The position numbers and the translations under genes are program-made. The notes beneath the pieces were generated by a model. The model was not told where the DNA came from, ran no database searches, and saw only the letters and a program-made list of their open reading frames with translations. A stretch of 64,000 nt of DNA, taken from Scylla paramamosain (Eukaryota; Arthropoda; Malacostraca; Decapoda; Portunidae). The DNA lies in NCBI RefSeq assembly GCF_035594125.1, contig NC_087152.1:7364501-7428500 (forward strand), read 5' to 3'. This document shows, one piece after another, positions 27,745 to 39,765 of this stretch; position 1 is the stretch's first letter; the number at the start of each line of letters is the position of its first letter.

Positions 27745-27895
27745 GGGGAAGAAGAAGAAGAAGAAGAAGAAAGAGGAGGAAGAGGAGGAGGAGGAGGAGG
27801 AGGAGGAGGAGGAGGAGGAGGGAGGAGGAGAAGAAGGAGGAGGAGGAGGAGGAGAGGAAGAGGAGGAGGAGGAGGTGGTGGAAAAGGAGGAGACT
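27745..27895 (+). repeat. (GAA)n/(GGA)n purine block
   Basis: A GAA run at 27749-27770 passes into GGA arrays with short interruptions. Homopurine on the plus strand. Confidence 0.95.
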
Positions 27896-27955
27896 TTGAG
27901 ATAAATATAGAAAAGATATGAGAGAGAGAGAAAGAGAGAAATATGGAAAAGGTGT

Positions 27956-27967
27956 TGTGTGTGTATG

Positions 27968-27999
<32 letters not shown>

Positions 28000-28020
28000 G
28001 TGTGTTGTGTGTGTGTGTGT

Positions 28021-28060
<40 letters not shown>

Positions 28061-28065
28061 GAGAG

Positions 28066-28123
<58 letters not shown>

Positions 28124-28124
28124 C
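27956..28124 (+). repeat. Compound (GT)n-(GA)n microsatellite
   Basis: GT array with ATGTTTC and GGTGTG interruptions to 28020. A GA array to about 28124 follows, broken by several GGA phase slips. Confidence 0.97.
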
Positions 28125-28176
28125 GAAATGAAACCAAAATAAGAGGAGAGAAACACACACACAATCTCTCTCTCCT

Positions 28177-28180
<4 letters not shown>

Positions 28181-28248
<68 letters not shown>
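28181..28248 (+). repeat. (TC)34 microsatellite
   Basis: Pure array. It is reverse-complementary to the GA array ending at 28124, with about 56 bases between. Confidence 0.98.
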
Positions 28249-28252
<4 letters not shown>

Positions 28253-28371
28253 GACAGCTGGAGAGGCAGACACGTGCTGAGTGAACATACTGCAGAAGCA
28301 TGAAAGGGATAGCGAGAGAGATAGGGAGTGAAGAGAAAGAGTAAAAGATAAGATACCGGAGACATATGAAG

Positions 28372-28372
28372 G

Positions 28373-28470
<98 letters not shown>

Positions 28471-28498
28471 GATGAGAGAGAGAGAGAGAGAGAGAGAA
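28372..28498 (+). repeat. Interrupted (GA)n microsatellite
   Basis: GA array with GGA slips and one GGATGA interruption. Confidence 0.97.
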
Positions 28499-28556
28499 CT
28501 TGTGATGATATAGTTTCCGTGTATATGTGTGTAGTTGGGTGGGGTGGGTGGGTACA

Positions 28557-28605
28557 GATAGATAGGTACAGATATCTGTATATCTGTAATCTATCTATCT
28601 GTTTA
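28557..28605. repeat. Imperfect palindrome of AGATAGATA/TATCTATCT type
   Basis: AGATAGATAGG and CTATCTATCT flank ACAGATATCTGTATATCTGTA, itself palindromic at its start. This is a strong local hairpin candidate. Confidence 0.75.
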
Positions 28606-28650
28606 TCTCAATTTATCAGTCTCTCTCTCTGTCTGTCTATGAGTGAGTGA

Positions 28651-28652
28651 GT

Positions 28653-28715
<63 letters not shown>
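28651..28715 (+). repeat. (TG)32 microsatellite
   Basis: Pure array preceded by GAGTGAGTGAGTGTGTAT. Confidence 0.97.
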
Positions 28716-28716
<1 letters not shown>

Positions 28717-29290
28717 TCCCGGAGGAGGTCGCCAGGTATTCTTCTCGAGGCATCAGATGGAAGACGTTCTCATGGGACTTCGGGAAGGGCGGGATCACCA
28801 TTTCAGACGCCCGTCGCCTGATGACTGCTGTAATGCTGAGCAAGTGACAGCCACGCCTCCCTCGGGCCGCGGGGGACAAAAGGTTGAGGGTTCCCTGAGG
28901 CTGCTTAGGAAAACAGACCTTAGAGCAACTCGGTGACAGCCTTGCCAGCCTGACATTTCTCCAGGGAGGGAGGTGCGGGGGAGGAGGAGGTGAAGGAGGC
29001 GGGAGGAGGTGAAGGAGGCGGGAGGATGTGCCCCCGGGAGGTGGTGGTTAGTAAGATATAAGGTGAGGATGGCAGGGAGGTGTAGATGTGAACCGTATGA
29101 ATGTAAGTCATCTGCCATCCTCATGTTTTTGTTTATTTATTTATTTATTTATTTTTCGCGGGGTGGGGGTGGTGTTGTGTTTTGGAATATGTTTGTTTGC
29201 ATACCGTGTTGGACTGTAAATATCAATGTTTACTGTTTTTGGTAATGTGCTTTTCTACTTTTTTACAGCTTTTTTTGGGGGGTATATAAC
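28716..29290. other. GC-rich unique island, then spacer
   Basis: 28716-29040 is GC-rich and non-repetitive apart from a ~20-bp direct repeat (GGAGGTGAAGGAGGCGGGA) at about 28986-29025. An open stretch translating as EEVARYSSRGIRWKTFSWDF, then a further 21 residues, ends at 28847. Its composition looks protein-like, but no family is recognised. Confidence 0.4.
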
Positions 29291-29512
<222 letters not shown>

Positions 29513-29986
29513 CATTTACCTCTCTGATTCAAAGGCTATTATCTATTTGCCATTAAAACGAAACTCTAACTTTTGGGCTTCTCACTGCTTTTACGTTTTT
29601 GCGGCAACATAAGTTTTCTCCCATTCGTCTTATCGTCCCATTATCACTTAGTAGTTATAAGCACGAGGCACAGGATACCACTGGTGCTCTGTAGTTCCAG
29701 GTAGTCAGCTTATTCTATTTTTTTTTTTTTTTTTTTTAGCAGCAAATATATCACGACAGAATACACAAGGACGTTTTGACGTGCCTCAGTCAGAATTGCC
29801 TATACACCTAAATGTGCGGGAAATGGATGGATGTAAAATGTTATGACTATGCATGAATCTTTTGCCAATACATGGATTTCAGGATCCCAACGCCACCGAA
29901 CTCTTTACAGCTCTTTATTTCACCCAGTGTATCGAGTGTTGCTCTTCCCTAACAACCAGGAATGTTCATTGAAGGATATCAACAGT
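29513..29986. other. Unique spacer with T20 run
   Basis: Poly-T at about 29719-29739. No gene seen. Confidence 0.45.
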
Positions 29987-30497
29987 AAAGATGCACTTCT
30001 AGACGCAGTGAACGAAATAACAGCTCATGTCATACATTCAAAAAATGGTCAACGACAGTAACAGTCGTGATTCATGTTTAAAGAAATAGTGAACGAGAGT
30101 GACAGTCGCGACACATCTTCCAGACACAGTGAAAAAAAAAAGAAAGAAAATACATAGTTGTAATACACCTTTCAGTAATAGTGGACGAAACCGACATTGG
30201 TGACACTTTCCAGAAACAGTTAACGAAGCGGTGGTCAAGATACAGCTTTGAAAAATCAGTGAACTAGAGCAACCGCTCCGGCACATTTTCCAGAAACAGT
30301 GAAACGAGGGTATTAACACTACAGTCGCAACACACTTAAAAAAAAAAAAAAAAGAAAGAAAAAAAAGGCAGTGAACTAAACAGCAGCCACTTACCTTCCA
30401 GGAACGGTCAACAACATCGACAGCCACGACACACATCTTCCAGAAACACTGAACTGACACGACAGTCTCGATACACCTTCCAGGAACACAGACCCAG
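29987..30497 (+). repeat. Decayed minisatellite, ~40-bp unit, about 11-12 units
   Basis: The unit core is CTTCCAGAAACAGTGAACGA, then GACAGTCGCGACACAC-like text. Recognisable units begin near 29995, 30036, 30078, 30117, 30170, 30209, 30246, 30288, 30397, 30438 and 30476. Units 4 and 9 hold expanded A-rich tracts. Identity between units is low to moderate. Confidence 0.85.
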
Positions 30498-32152
30498 CCC
30501 TAATGACGACTCAGAACTGCTTTAAGGAGGATCAGTGAGGTGTAGAGGCGCGGCAGTAAATGGTGGGTGGAGGTGAGGCTCGTCAATAGGACACACTCCT
30601 TTGTATCGCGTGAGTCAATGAATATGTTAATCGCGCCAACAACAGGAGCCAATTACTGAAACACAAGGCAGCGAGATAAATCTACTTAAGGGGGTGTTGT
30701 GTTCCTCAGGGAGAAGGGGACGATTCGGTACTGATCAGTCAACACTTTGGAAAGCATCGCTCCTCGTGAATTAATGCGGAGGGTAATGCATGTTGCTCTG
30801 GAGGTTTCAGAGAACTACCTCTAGTGACCTGCCAGGGAAGTTAACATTCACTCTATGGTACTGAGACAGAAGACTTGAAGATGGTTTTGTATACGACTTT
30901 TCTGCATTTTTGATTTCTTGACTGTTGTGGCATTTTCTTAAGACTTTTAAAAGGGTCAGGTATAATTTAGATATTTCGGGTTAGGTTAGGTATTTTTAAC
31001 TTCATGGCTGCTATGGCCTCTCATATTTATTAACAGAGTCCTGATAAAATTTTGACTGACATAACAACAATAAGAAGAGTTACCGAGTAATTTGAATCTC
31101 TTAGTGCTTGTAGTTTAAACTTTGCTTAGTGAAATTTTATGGTTACTCAAAAGAAATATCTTGTCACACTTATTTTTGCAAGCAAGAGGGTTAAAATGAA
31201 TGACTTTCCCAATGTTGTAATAGTAGAAAGTGTCAGATAAGTTGGCATAAGTAAAGACCTCAGAATGAATGAATAGCCATGCGAGAAGTTAAGAGAATAT
31301 CGAAACTGTTTATTCCGCAATCCTGTGCTATTAAGGAAGATGTCAAATACGAGACGTGTGTGAAAGACAAGAAAAAAAAGAAAAATAATAATAATCAATA
31401 AATAAAATAAGAAAATATATAAGGACAACGATTTCGTCAATATTTAATGATGAAATAATGACGTAAATTTAAAACTCATTAACAGCTCACATTAAGGTGT
31501 TCACACTCAGTGAAACAAAATAAACCCTTAACGGATTGCCGAATATATACGGCATTCAAAGTAAGAAAAAGGAAAATCGTGCACTGGTTTTTCTCTGTAT
31601 TTTCCTTTTATTTTTGGGTGTACGCCGCGGAGTGCTTTGAGCAGCGTTGTTGTGGGCGCTTTCTCCTCTGGGAAGCATCGATTTCGGGAGAAAGTTTGAA
31701 GGTTTTTTTCCCCAGACCTTTAAACACGACGCTCAAGGTTTGCAGTTCGTTGACAGGTGGAAGAGAGCATAAAAGGAGTGTGCCACACGCGTAACCTGAG
31801 AAGATAAAATTATTTCGGGACTCAGCTGACAGTAGGATTTTAGAATCTGAGATAAAGGGAATGCGTGGAGTCAGGAAGCACGGGGTGGCGGTGTTCGCTT
31901 CAGCAGGAATTCTTTTGGCAAGATGTCTGGCTCGTTAAGAAGAGAAATAATCTTGGAGGTTGGTGATCGCTGGTGAAGGGAAGGGTTTATGTATTGGGCT
32001 GAGAGACTTGTTGGTGCATTATGCTTTTTTATTAGAGTAAAATTGAGGGAATTTGGGCAAAGTACGTATAATCATTTACTTAACTTGAGGCTTTTTAAGT
32101 GAGAGAGAGAAAAAAAGAATGTCTTGTCTATATAACTTGAACAAGAATAGCA
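30498..32152. other. Unique DNA, no gene supported
   Basis: Mixed to AT-rich. It contains a short telomere-like run GGGTTAGGTTAGG at about 30980. An open frame at 31510-31794 has no recognised domain. Confidence 0.45.
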
Positions 32153-32184
32153 ACAACAACAACAATAACAACAACAACAACAAC
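32153..32184 (+). repeat. (CAA)10 trinucleotide array
   Basis: AAC/CAA array with one ATA interruption. Confidence 0.93.
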
Positions 32185-32404
32185 AAAAGAATGTCCAGGG
32201 GATCAAAGAAAAAGGAAAGACAAGGTGTAAACATAACTACAAAAGAAACAAAAGAAGAAAGAAAAAAAAACGCAAAGAGACGCAGGTTTGTAAAGGAAAG
32301 CAGTGCTGGGATTAAAGTGTAGTTTCCTGTTGGTGTGAAGTTTTGTACATGGGGAGTTTTAGAAGTGCCGATGGTGGGTAGTTAAGTAGGTAGTGACAAT
32401 AAGG

Positions 32405-32463
32405 AAGTGGTGATGGTGGTGGTGGAGGTGGTGGTGGTGATGATGATGATGATGATGATGATG
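32405..32463 (+). repeat. (GGT)n-(GAT)8 trinucleotide block
   Basis: A GTG/GGT run grades into GATGAT. Confidence 0.93.
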
Positions 32464-32514
32464 ACTGAATGTTATAGTCGATCGTTTGCATTGTTTCATC
32501 ATCATTCTACCTCC

Positions 32515-32517
<3 letters not shown>

Positions 32518-32586
<69 letters not shown>
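32518..32586 (+). repeat. (CT)34 microsatellite
   Basis: Pure array. Confidence 0.98.
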
Positions 32587-32590
<4 letters not shown>

Positions 32591-32656
32591 ATGAAGTTAG
32601 TCTTGTTTGTTTCAGGACGGACGCGTTTAATTTGCCTTTACTTTTGTGTCGCAATT

Positions 32657-32658
<2 letters not shown>

Positions 32659-32749
<91 letters not shown>

Positions 32750-32760
32750 CTCTCTCTCTC
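32659..32760 (+). repeat. (TC)44 plus (TC)5
   Basis: CT array with one ATTC interruption near 32747. Confidence 0.98.
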
Positions 32761-33083
32761 ATAAAGAAGACAAAGAGGCGGCTTAATACCAGTGTTTAAA
32801 ATCATTAAAGGCATTGATAACATGGACTACAGTAAATATTTCACCATAGACTCTTCAAATTACACGCGAGGAAACTGTTGCAAAATTGTTGGGAAATCCT
32901 TCAACTCTCACGAATCAAAAAAAAAAAAAAAAAAAAAAAAGAAAACAAAAATCCATCGAGTAGTAAATCTAATGGAATAGGGTTCCCCGAGACGTGATAG
33001 ACTGCAACACCGTAGAGATTTTTAAATGCCGTCTTGATAAATATCTTGCCTGCAATCCGCGGCTAACAGCGTTTGTTTGTTAG
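32761..33083 (+). mobile_element. 3' end fragment of a CR1/L2-like LINE
   Basis: The plus-strand translation gives VFKIIKGIDNMDYSKYFTID, then TRGNCCKIVGKSF, RVVNL, a one-base shift, then WNRVPRDVIDCNTVEIFK and CRLDKYLACNPRLTAFVC before a TAG near 33083. This order (FKII.GIDN.D...F, TRG, RVVN.WN.LP..VV, TVE.FK.RLDKYL) is the C-terminal signature of reverse transcriptases of the CR1/L2 type, distinct from the Jockey-like element at 2925. An A-run of over 20 bases interrupts the coding sequence at 32918-32940. The fragment begins immediately after a (CT) array, so its 5' part is missing. Confidence 0.85.
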
Positions 33084-33371
33084 CGATTAACTTCCTTGCC
33101 TTCAGGAAATGGTGGCACCTAACTTCATTTATTTTCTTTCTTTCCTATAAAATTTCCTTCGGGTTTTTTTCTTCTCTAACCCCGATAAGGTATTTCTTTC
33201 TGGTCTGTTTTCCTGTACGGCTTATGCTGGAGGGAGTGGAGGGTGGGGGGAGAGAGCCTTCTGCTTTCCTGTCCTTTTCTTCTACTATCATCTTAAGTAG
33301 TCCTAGGTCAGGTCACCCTCGTGAGGACCGCAAGGTCTGTTGTGGCCTGTTTTTCTATATAATTTTTTATT

Positions 33372-33375
<4 letters not shown>
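33084..33375. other. Unique spacer
   Basis: T-rich with a GC-richer patch near 33300. No gene seen. Confidence 0.4.

Positions 33376-33466
<91 letters not shown>
33376..33466 (+). repeat. (CT)45 microsatellite
   Basis: Pure array. Confidence 0.98.
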
Positions 33467-33467
<1 letters not shown>

Positions 33468-33675
33468 AGGGTGAGGAGTTCTCGTTGCCCTCGGAGTCTG
33501 TCATGCAAGTGGTGGCTAATCCTTCCTTTCCCACCACTGCACCACGAGACGCTGCTCCTGCCTGATAGCAACTTATGCATTCCCCGCCACGCTCTGTGTT
33601 ATTTTCGTAATTTGCCGGATGGGCGAAGTCGTGGCTGTAAATAAACGAAGATGATACAGGTTTGGTCATGCGTGC

Positions 33676-33678
<3 letters not shown>

Positions 33679-33742
<64 letters not shown>
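33679..33742 (+). repeat. (TG)32 microsatellite
   Basis: Pure array preceded by CGTGCGTGCG. Confidence 0.98.
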
Positions 33743-34429
<687 letters not shown>

Positions 34430-34594
34430 AGATGAGCGAATTCAGGTCGACAATCAGTCAGAATAAAAGTGGAAAAGAAATATTCAGAAAGAGCGAAAAG
34501 AAAAAGAAATGATCATAAAAAAAGATATAACTAGAGTAAAGCTGCCAAACGAGGGTCTCAAAGCGCTGACAAATAGACACGCAGGTAATCAAGG

Positions 34595-34596
<2 letters not shown>

Positions 34597-34648
<52 letters not shown>

Positions 34649-34664
34649 ATACACACACACACAC
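34597..34664 (+). repeat. (CA)33 microsatellite
   Basis: CA array with two ATAC interruptions near its end. Confidence 0.97.
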
Positions 34665-34731
34665 AAGCAAAAACAGCAGAAAGCACACGTAGTCCACGGC
34701 GAGGAACATTCGGCAAAAGTTGTAATATTTC

Positions 34732-34858
34732 TTTTTCAGGCAGCCCCGCCACGGCTCGCTGAACACGTCTCCGGCAGCTGCTCCGTGCGGCACTCAAGGC
34801 CCAGCGGCAACAGAAGCGAAGCGATGGCCAGGACCTTGTATGGGAAACCTGGGTAAAC
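34732..34858. other. GC-rich unique island with candidate splice signals
   Basis: On the plus strand an acceptor-like TTTCTTTTTCAG precedes the island and GTAAAC follows it. On the minus strand TTTACCCAG precedes an open stretch reading FPYKVLAIASLLLPLGLEC, then RTEQLPETCSASRGGAA and a stop. That stretch is hydrophobic then Cys-containing, like a secreted-protein start, but no family is recognised. The strand is unresolved. Confidence 0.35.
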
Positions 34859-34924
34859 CTCTTACTTGTTCACCTCATCCTCCTGCTCCCCCGCCCTGTG
34901 ACATTATGGATACGTGATGCTCCT

Positions 34925-34926
<2 letters not shown>

Positions 34927-34959
<33 letters not shown>
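34927..34959 (+). repeat. (TG)16 microsatellite
   Basis: Pure array. Confidence 0.97.
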
Positions 34960-34962
<3 letters not shown>

Positions 34963-35105
34963 TAATCTTCGCATTTTGTGTCCGCGTGCCCTTTTTTCCA
35001 CTCTCCTCATCTTTCATTCCTGCTTTCTTCCGACCGTGTGTCTCATTTTGCCTTCCTGTCTTGTGTGTTTGTGCATTTATCTTTTTTCTCACCTTCTCCT
35101 TTGTT

Positions 35106-35108
<3 letters not shown>

Positions 35109-35148
<40 letters not shown>
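35109..35148 (+). repeat. (GT)20 microsatellite
   Basis: Pure array. Confidence 0.97.
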
Positions 35149-35149
<1 letters not shown>

Positions 35150-35325
35150 CCTGGCTTCCACCCCTCCCTCTCTAACTTCGACTTGGATGTCAAATAAACG
35201 GAATCCTCTATAAATTACAAGCAGATACTACGTGTTTTTTTTTTATTTGTGATTCATACCAATGTTCTTTTTCTTTCTACCACCATCTTACCCTCTTGTT
35301 CCCATTCATTTATCCTTCCTTTATT

Positions 35326-35572
35326 CCGCCTTGTTCCTTTCACTTCCCTTCACTTCTATATTCCTCCTTTCTTTTTTGTTTCACCTCCCCTTCTTCTATA
35401 TTCCCATTCGTTTTCGTTTTTACTTCCCTCTCTTATATATTTTCCCTTCTTTTTCGCTTCACCTCCCGTTTTTTCTATATTCTCAATTTCTTTTCGCTTC
35501 ACGTTCCCTCTCTTCTTTACTTTCCTCTTCTTTTTCGTTTCCCCTTGCGCCCTCTTCTTTATTTCCTCTGGT
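35326..35572 (+). repeat. Decayed minisatellite, ~40-bp unit, about 6 units
   Basis: Units follow the pattern TTTTTCGTTTCAC.TCCCTTCTTCTATATTCCC. They start near 35332, 35370, 35409, 35448, 35489 and 35528. The long open frames across it reflect the C/T bias and the period. Confidence 0.75.
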
Positions 35573-36966
35573 CCTCTTCCATCTCAGTCTCCTCGCGGGG
35601 TCACTAATCAGACTTCACTTCGTCATTTCTCCTCATTTAAGTCAAAGTGGAGTCCTGAAAAGTCCAGCTGTTCCCAGTAGAAGCGCTGCCCCGGTTATTT
35701 CAGTGAGCAGAGGCTGAGTTAATTAGCCGAAATTAGTCTGTCTTTCCCGAAGCGAAACCGACGCCGCCATGGTTTATCGTTTTCTACCCTTCGGCTCACC
35801 TTGGAAAGGCGATAAAGTTGATTAAGGGGAAGTAGTTTCAAGCATGGTTCCCGTCCATTTTCACTACCACGGCCCTACCTTAGTGAAAACGCAATCAAAT
35901 GTACTAATCTTTCACAGGAAATGCGATTCGTGTTCCTCAATATAGTACAAATGGTGAGTAAGTGTGGGTGCCTAATGTGCGGAGCTTCAGAGTTAGGTGT
36001 TCAGACTTGCCCGGAAATTCCACCTTACATAAATCGATCCACGATAGTAGATACTTTCTCAAAATTAGTTTGGTTGGAATTATTATATCTGTGGTAAACT
36101 TTAAGATTTAGAGATGTTACTTCACGTTATCTAAAGAGGTGAATGTCCCCTCACTTATCTTTCTATTCCAAGACTCAAAAAAAAAAAAAAAACACTTCTA
36201 GGAATTGCTGTAGAGCATTTAACTCATCTCTCAAATAGTTTTTCCCTGAGCTTTATTTAACTGAACCTTCATAAATAGATAAGAAAAATGAATTCAGGTA
36301 GGGATTAATTTTTAAAGATTTGAAGCACTTTGCAAGTTGGAATTGCAAATAGAAGCAATACATAAGTGCAGCATGCGTGGATGGAAGCGTGATCGAAAAC
36401 TATTATGAAATTGCTCTCCACTGACATCGCAATTTACTTCATATGTAGCACGACAACTTCAACAATGCCTGCCAGTCCTGAGGGAGGGAGAGAAGGAGGC
36501 AGGGAGGGAGGGAAGGAGAGGGCGTGGGAGGAACATAACAATTTGCCAAGCGTACGATACATTGTCAGTGCGAATAGGTGTGTGGCCTTTATTGAATTCG
36601 AACGGGCAGATGTTCTCGCCCAGATTGAGTCTGTCGTATCAAAAAGTCATGAGGGAGTAAGGAAATGCAAATATACTCCGGTAGCCGCACGTCCCACCGT
36701 CCCTTCACTCTCCTCTCCTCTCGTCTCTGCCTCGCCTCGCCTCTCTCCAGTGACGTCAACCCGCGAGCGGTGAAAATTGATCGCGCGCGTACTTCATAGT
36801 TTATTAATGGTCTGGGTATTTTCGGAGGGCGAGAAGTGATAAGTTCATTCGGATTTATGTGAGGAGGGAGTTGATTCGGTGAGATAAGGAGCGGCTAAGT
36901 TACGTACAGCTTCCTCTTCCATCAGTTGGGATACTCCTCGCGCCGCGCCTGATGGAGGACTCCTGT
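35573..36966. other. Unique DNA, the least repetitive GC-mixed block
   Basis: Contains a short (GGGA)n run at 36481-36515. An open frame at 36405-36773 includes VRYIVSANRCVAFIEFERAD, then VLAQIESVVSKSHEGVRKCK, without low complexity. A TGACGTCA (CRE-type) word lies near 36752. No family is recognised, so this is a candidate exon or promoter region only. Confidence 0.4.
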
Positions 36967-37002
36967 TGGTGGTGGTGGTGGTGGTGGTGGTGGTGGTGGT
37001 GG
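36967..37002 (+). repeat. (GGT)12 trinucleotide array
   Basis: Pure array. Confidence 0.97.
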
Positions 37003-37038
37003 GTTATGCGGGTGCGTTCTTCCGTCTTGAGTCGTGAG

Positions 37039-37566
<528 letters not shown>

Positions 37567-37571
37567 ATAGT

Positions 37572-37702
37572 ACAACAATAAAAAACAACAACAACAATAG
37601 TAGCACCACCAAAACAATAACAAGAACAACAACAACAACAAAACAACAACAAAACAACAACAAAACAACAACAACAACAAAACAACAACAACAGCAACAA
37701 CA
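37572..37702 (+). repeat. (CAA)n/(AAC)n degenerate array
   Basis: AACAACAAAACAAC-type repeats with AGTAGC and CACCACC interruptions. It continues the trinucleotide zone in the opposite purine sense. Confidence 0.92.
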
Positions 37703-38385
<683 letters not shown>

Positions 38386-38472
38386 TGCTTCTCTCAATGG
38401 AAACAGCTGCGTCTCGAGGCCTTTCTGTTCCTACACACGCATTTTTCTTTCTCCTTTTTTTCCCTCTTTGGT

Positions 38473-38475
<3 letters not shown>

Positions 38476-38556
<81 letters not shown>
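38476..38556 (+). repeat. (CT)40 microsatellite
   Basis: Complementary to the (GA)48 array that ends 95 bases upstream. Confidence 0.98.
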
Positions 38557-38559
<3 letters not shown>

Positions 38560-38899
38560 GCTCACTCGCTCTTTAACCATTATCAAACCTACCAATCTTC
38601 ATCCACGCTTCTTTACATCTTCGTACCTTATTTCTAATTTTACTCTTATTTCCCTTTATATCCAACGCCCTTGAATTCCTGTCCCTTCCATTGCCTTCAT
38701 TGCCCTTCCCGCTCAGCACTCTGGACGTTATTTATTTGGAGGTGCATGCACTGAGAAATCTGGGGGCTGGTGTACTCTCGTGCCTAATTCACACTTTGCT
38801 CCGCGGTCATTGTCTCGCTGGTGAATATACTGTGTGAAATTTAGCTTTGGTATGGTCTCCACTCCATTCCTCCACTCCTGTATAGCGTTAGGGTTTGTA

Positions 38900-38901
<2 letters not shown>
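38557..38901. other. Unique spacer
   Basis: Pyrimidine-leaning, no gene seen. Confidence 0.45.

Positions 38902-38973
<72 letters not shown>
38902..38973 (+). repeat. (CT)35 microsatellite
   Basis: CT array with one TTC slip near 38956. Confidence 0.97.
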
Positions 38974-39478
38974 GTCCCGTCCAGCACATTACAGCTACTC
39001 ACGCCTCTGTATCTCAGTCACAGTTACGAATAATAGACACAGATTGCTTTTTCACGTTTCCATATGCCTCCCGTATCACACCCAGACGGCCGCCAGTACC
39101 GCCACTTTACTCCTCTTTCACCTCCACCTGCTCTTTCCCCTTCAGTACTTGCTTCTCCCCCTCTCCGGTACTCAGGCTACACACACTCGTAAACATCCAC
39201 ACCAAGTACTCCTCTGTCTCTCTCGCACTTCCCCGTATCATGAACACTGCTCTCTCGAAGTCTTTCAATGCCCCACGTAAAATTTGTACCGTATCGGATT
39301 CGTTGTATTCTCTTGTTTGGTCTGGGTATTTTGTTTATTTATTTATTTATTTTTTTTTTTTTGAGGGAGTATATGGTGTTTTGTGGTTTAAGTTTGCTAG
39401 TATGTTTTCTTTCTTTTTTTTTTCATTAGATTGCATGGTGAAGATGATAATGGAATGGAAAGTGACGCAGTGGTTTTA
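38974..39478. other. Unique spacer
   Basis: C/T-rich first half, then T-rich with (ATTT)n near 39332-39350. No gene seen. Confidence 0.45.
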
Positions 39479-39720
39479 CTGTAGCTGCTATTACTGTTAC
39501 TGCTACTGCTACTACTATTGCTACTATTGCTACTATTGCTACTACTACTTCTATTGCTACTGCTGCTGCTACTGCTACTGCTACTTGTTCTTGTTCTTGT
39601 TCTCCTTGTTCTTGTTATTGTTCTTCTTATTCTTCTTGTTCTTGTTCTTCTTGTTCTTGTTCTTGTTTTTCTTGTTCTTGTTCTTGTTTTTCTTGTTCTT
39701 GTTTCTTGTTCTTCTATTGT

Positions 39721-39763
<43 letters not shown>

Positions 39764-39765
39764 CT
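39479..39765 (+). repeat. Mosaic: (TAC/TGC)n, (TTGTTC)n, (TTG)13
   Basis: Interrupted TAC/TGC/TAT triplets run to about 39585. A TTGTTC hexanucleotide array with TTC slips runs to about 39718, then a pure TTG array runs to 39761. Confidence 0.93.
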
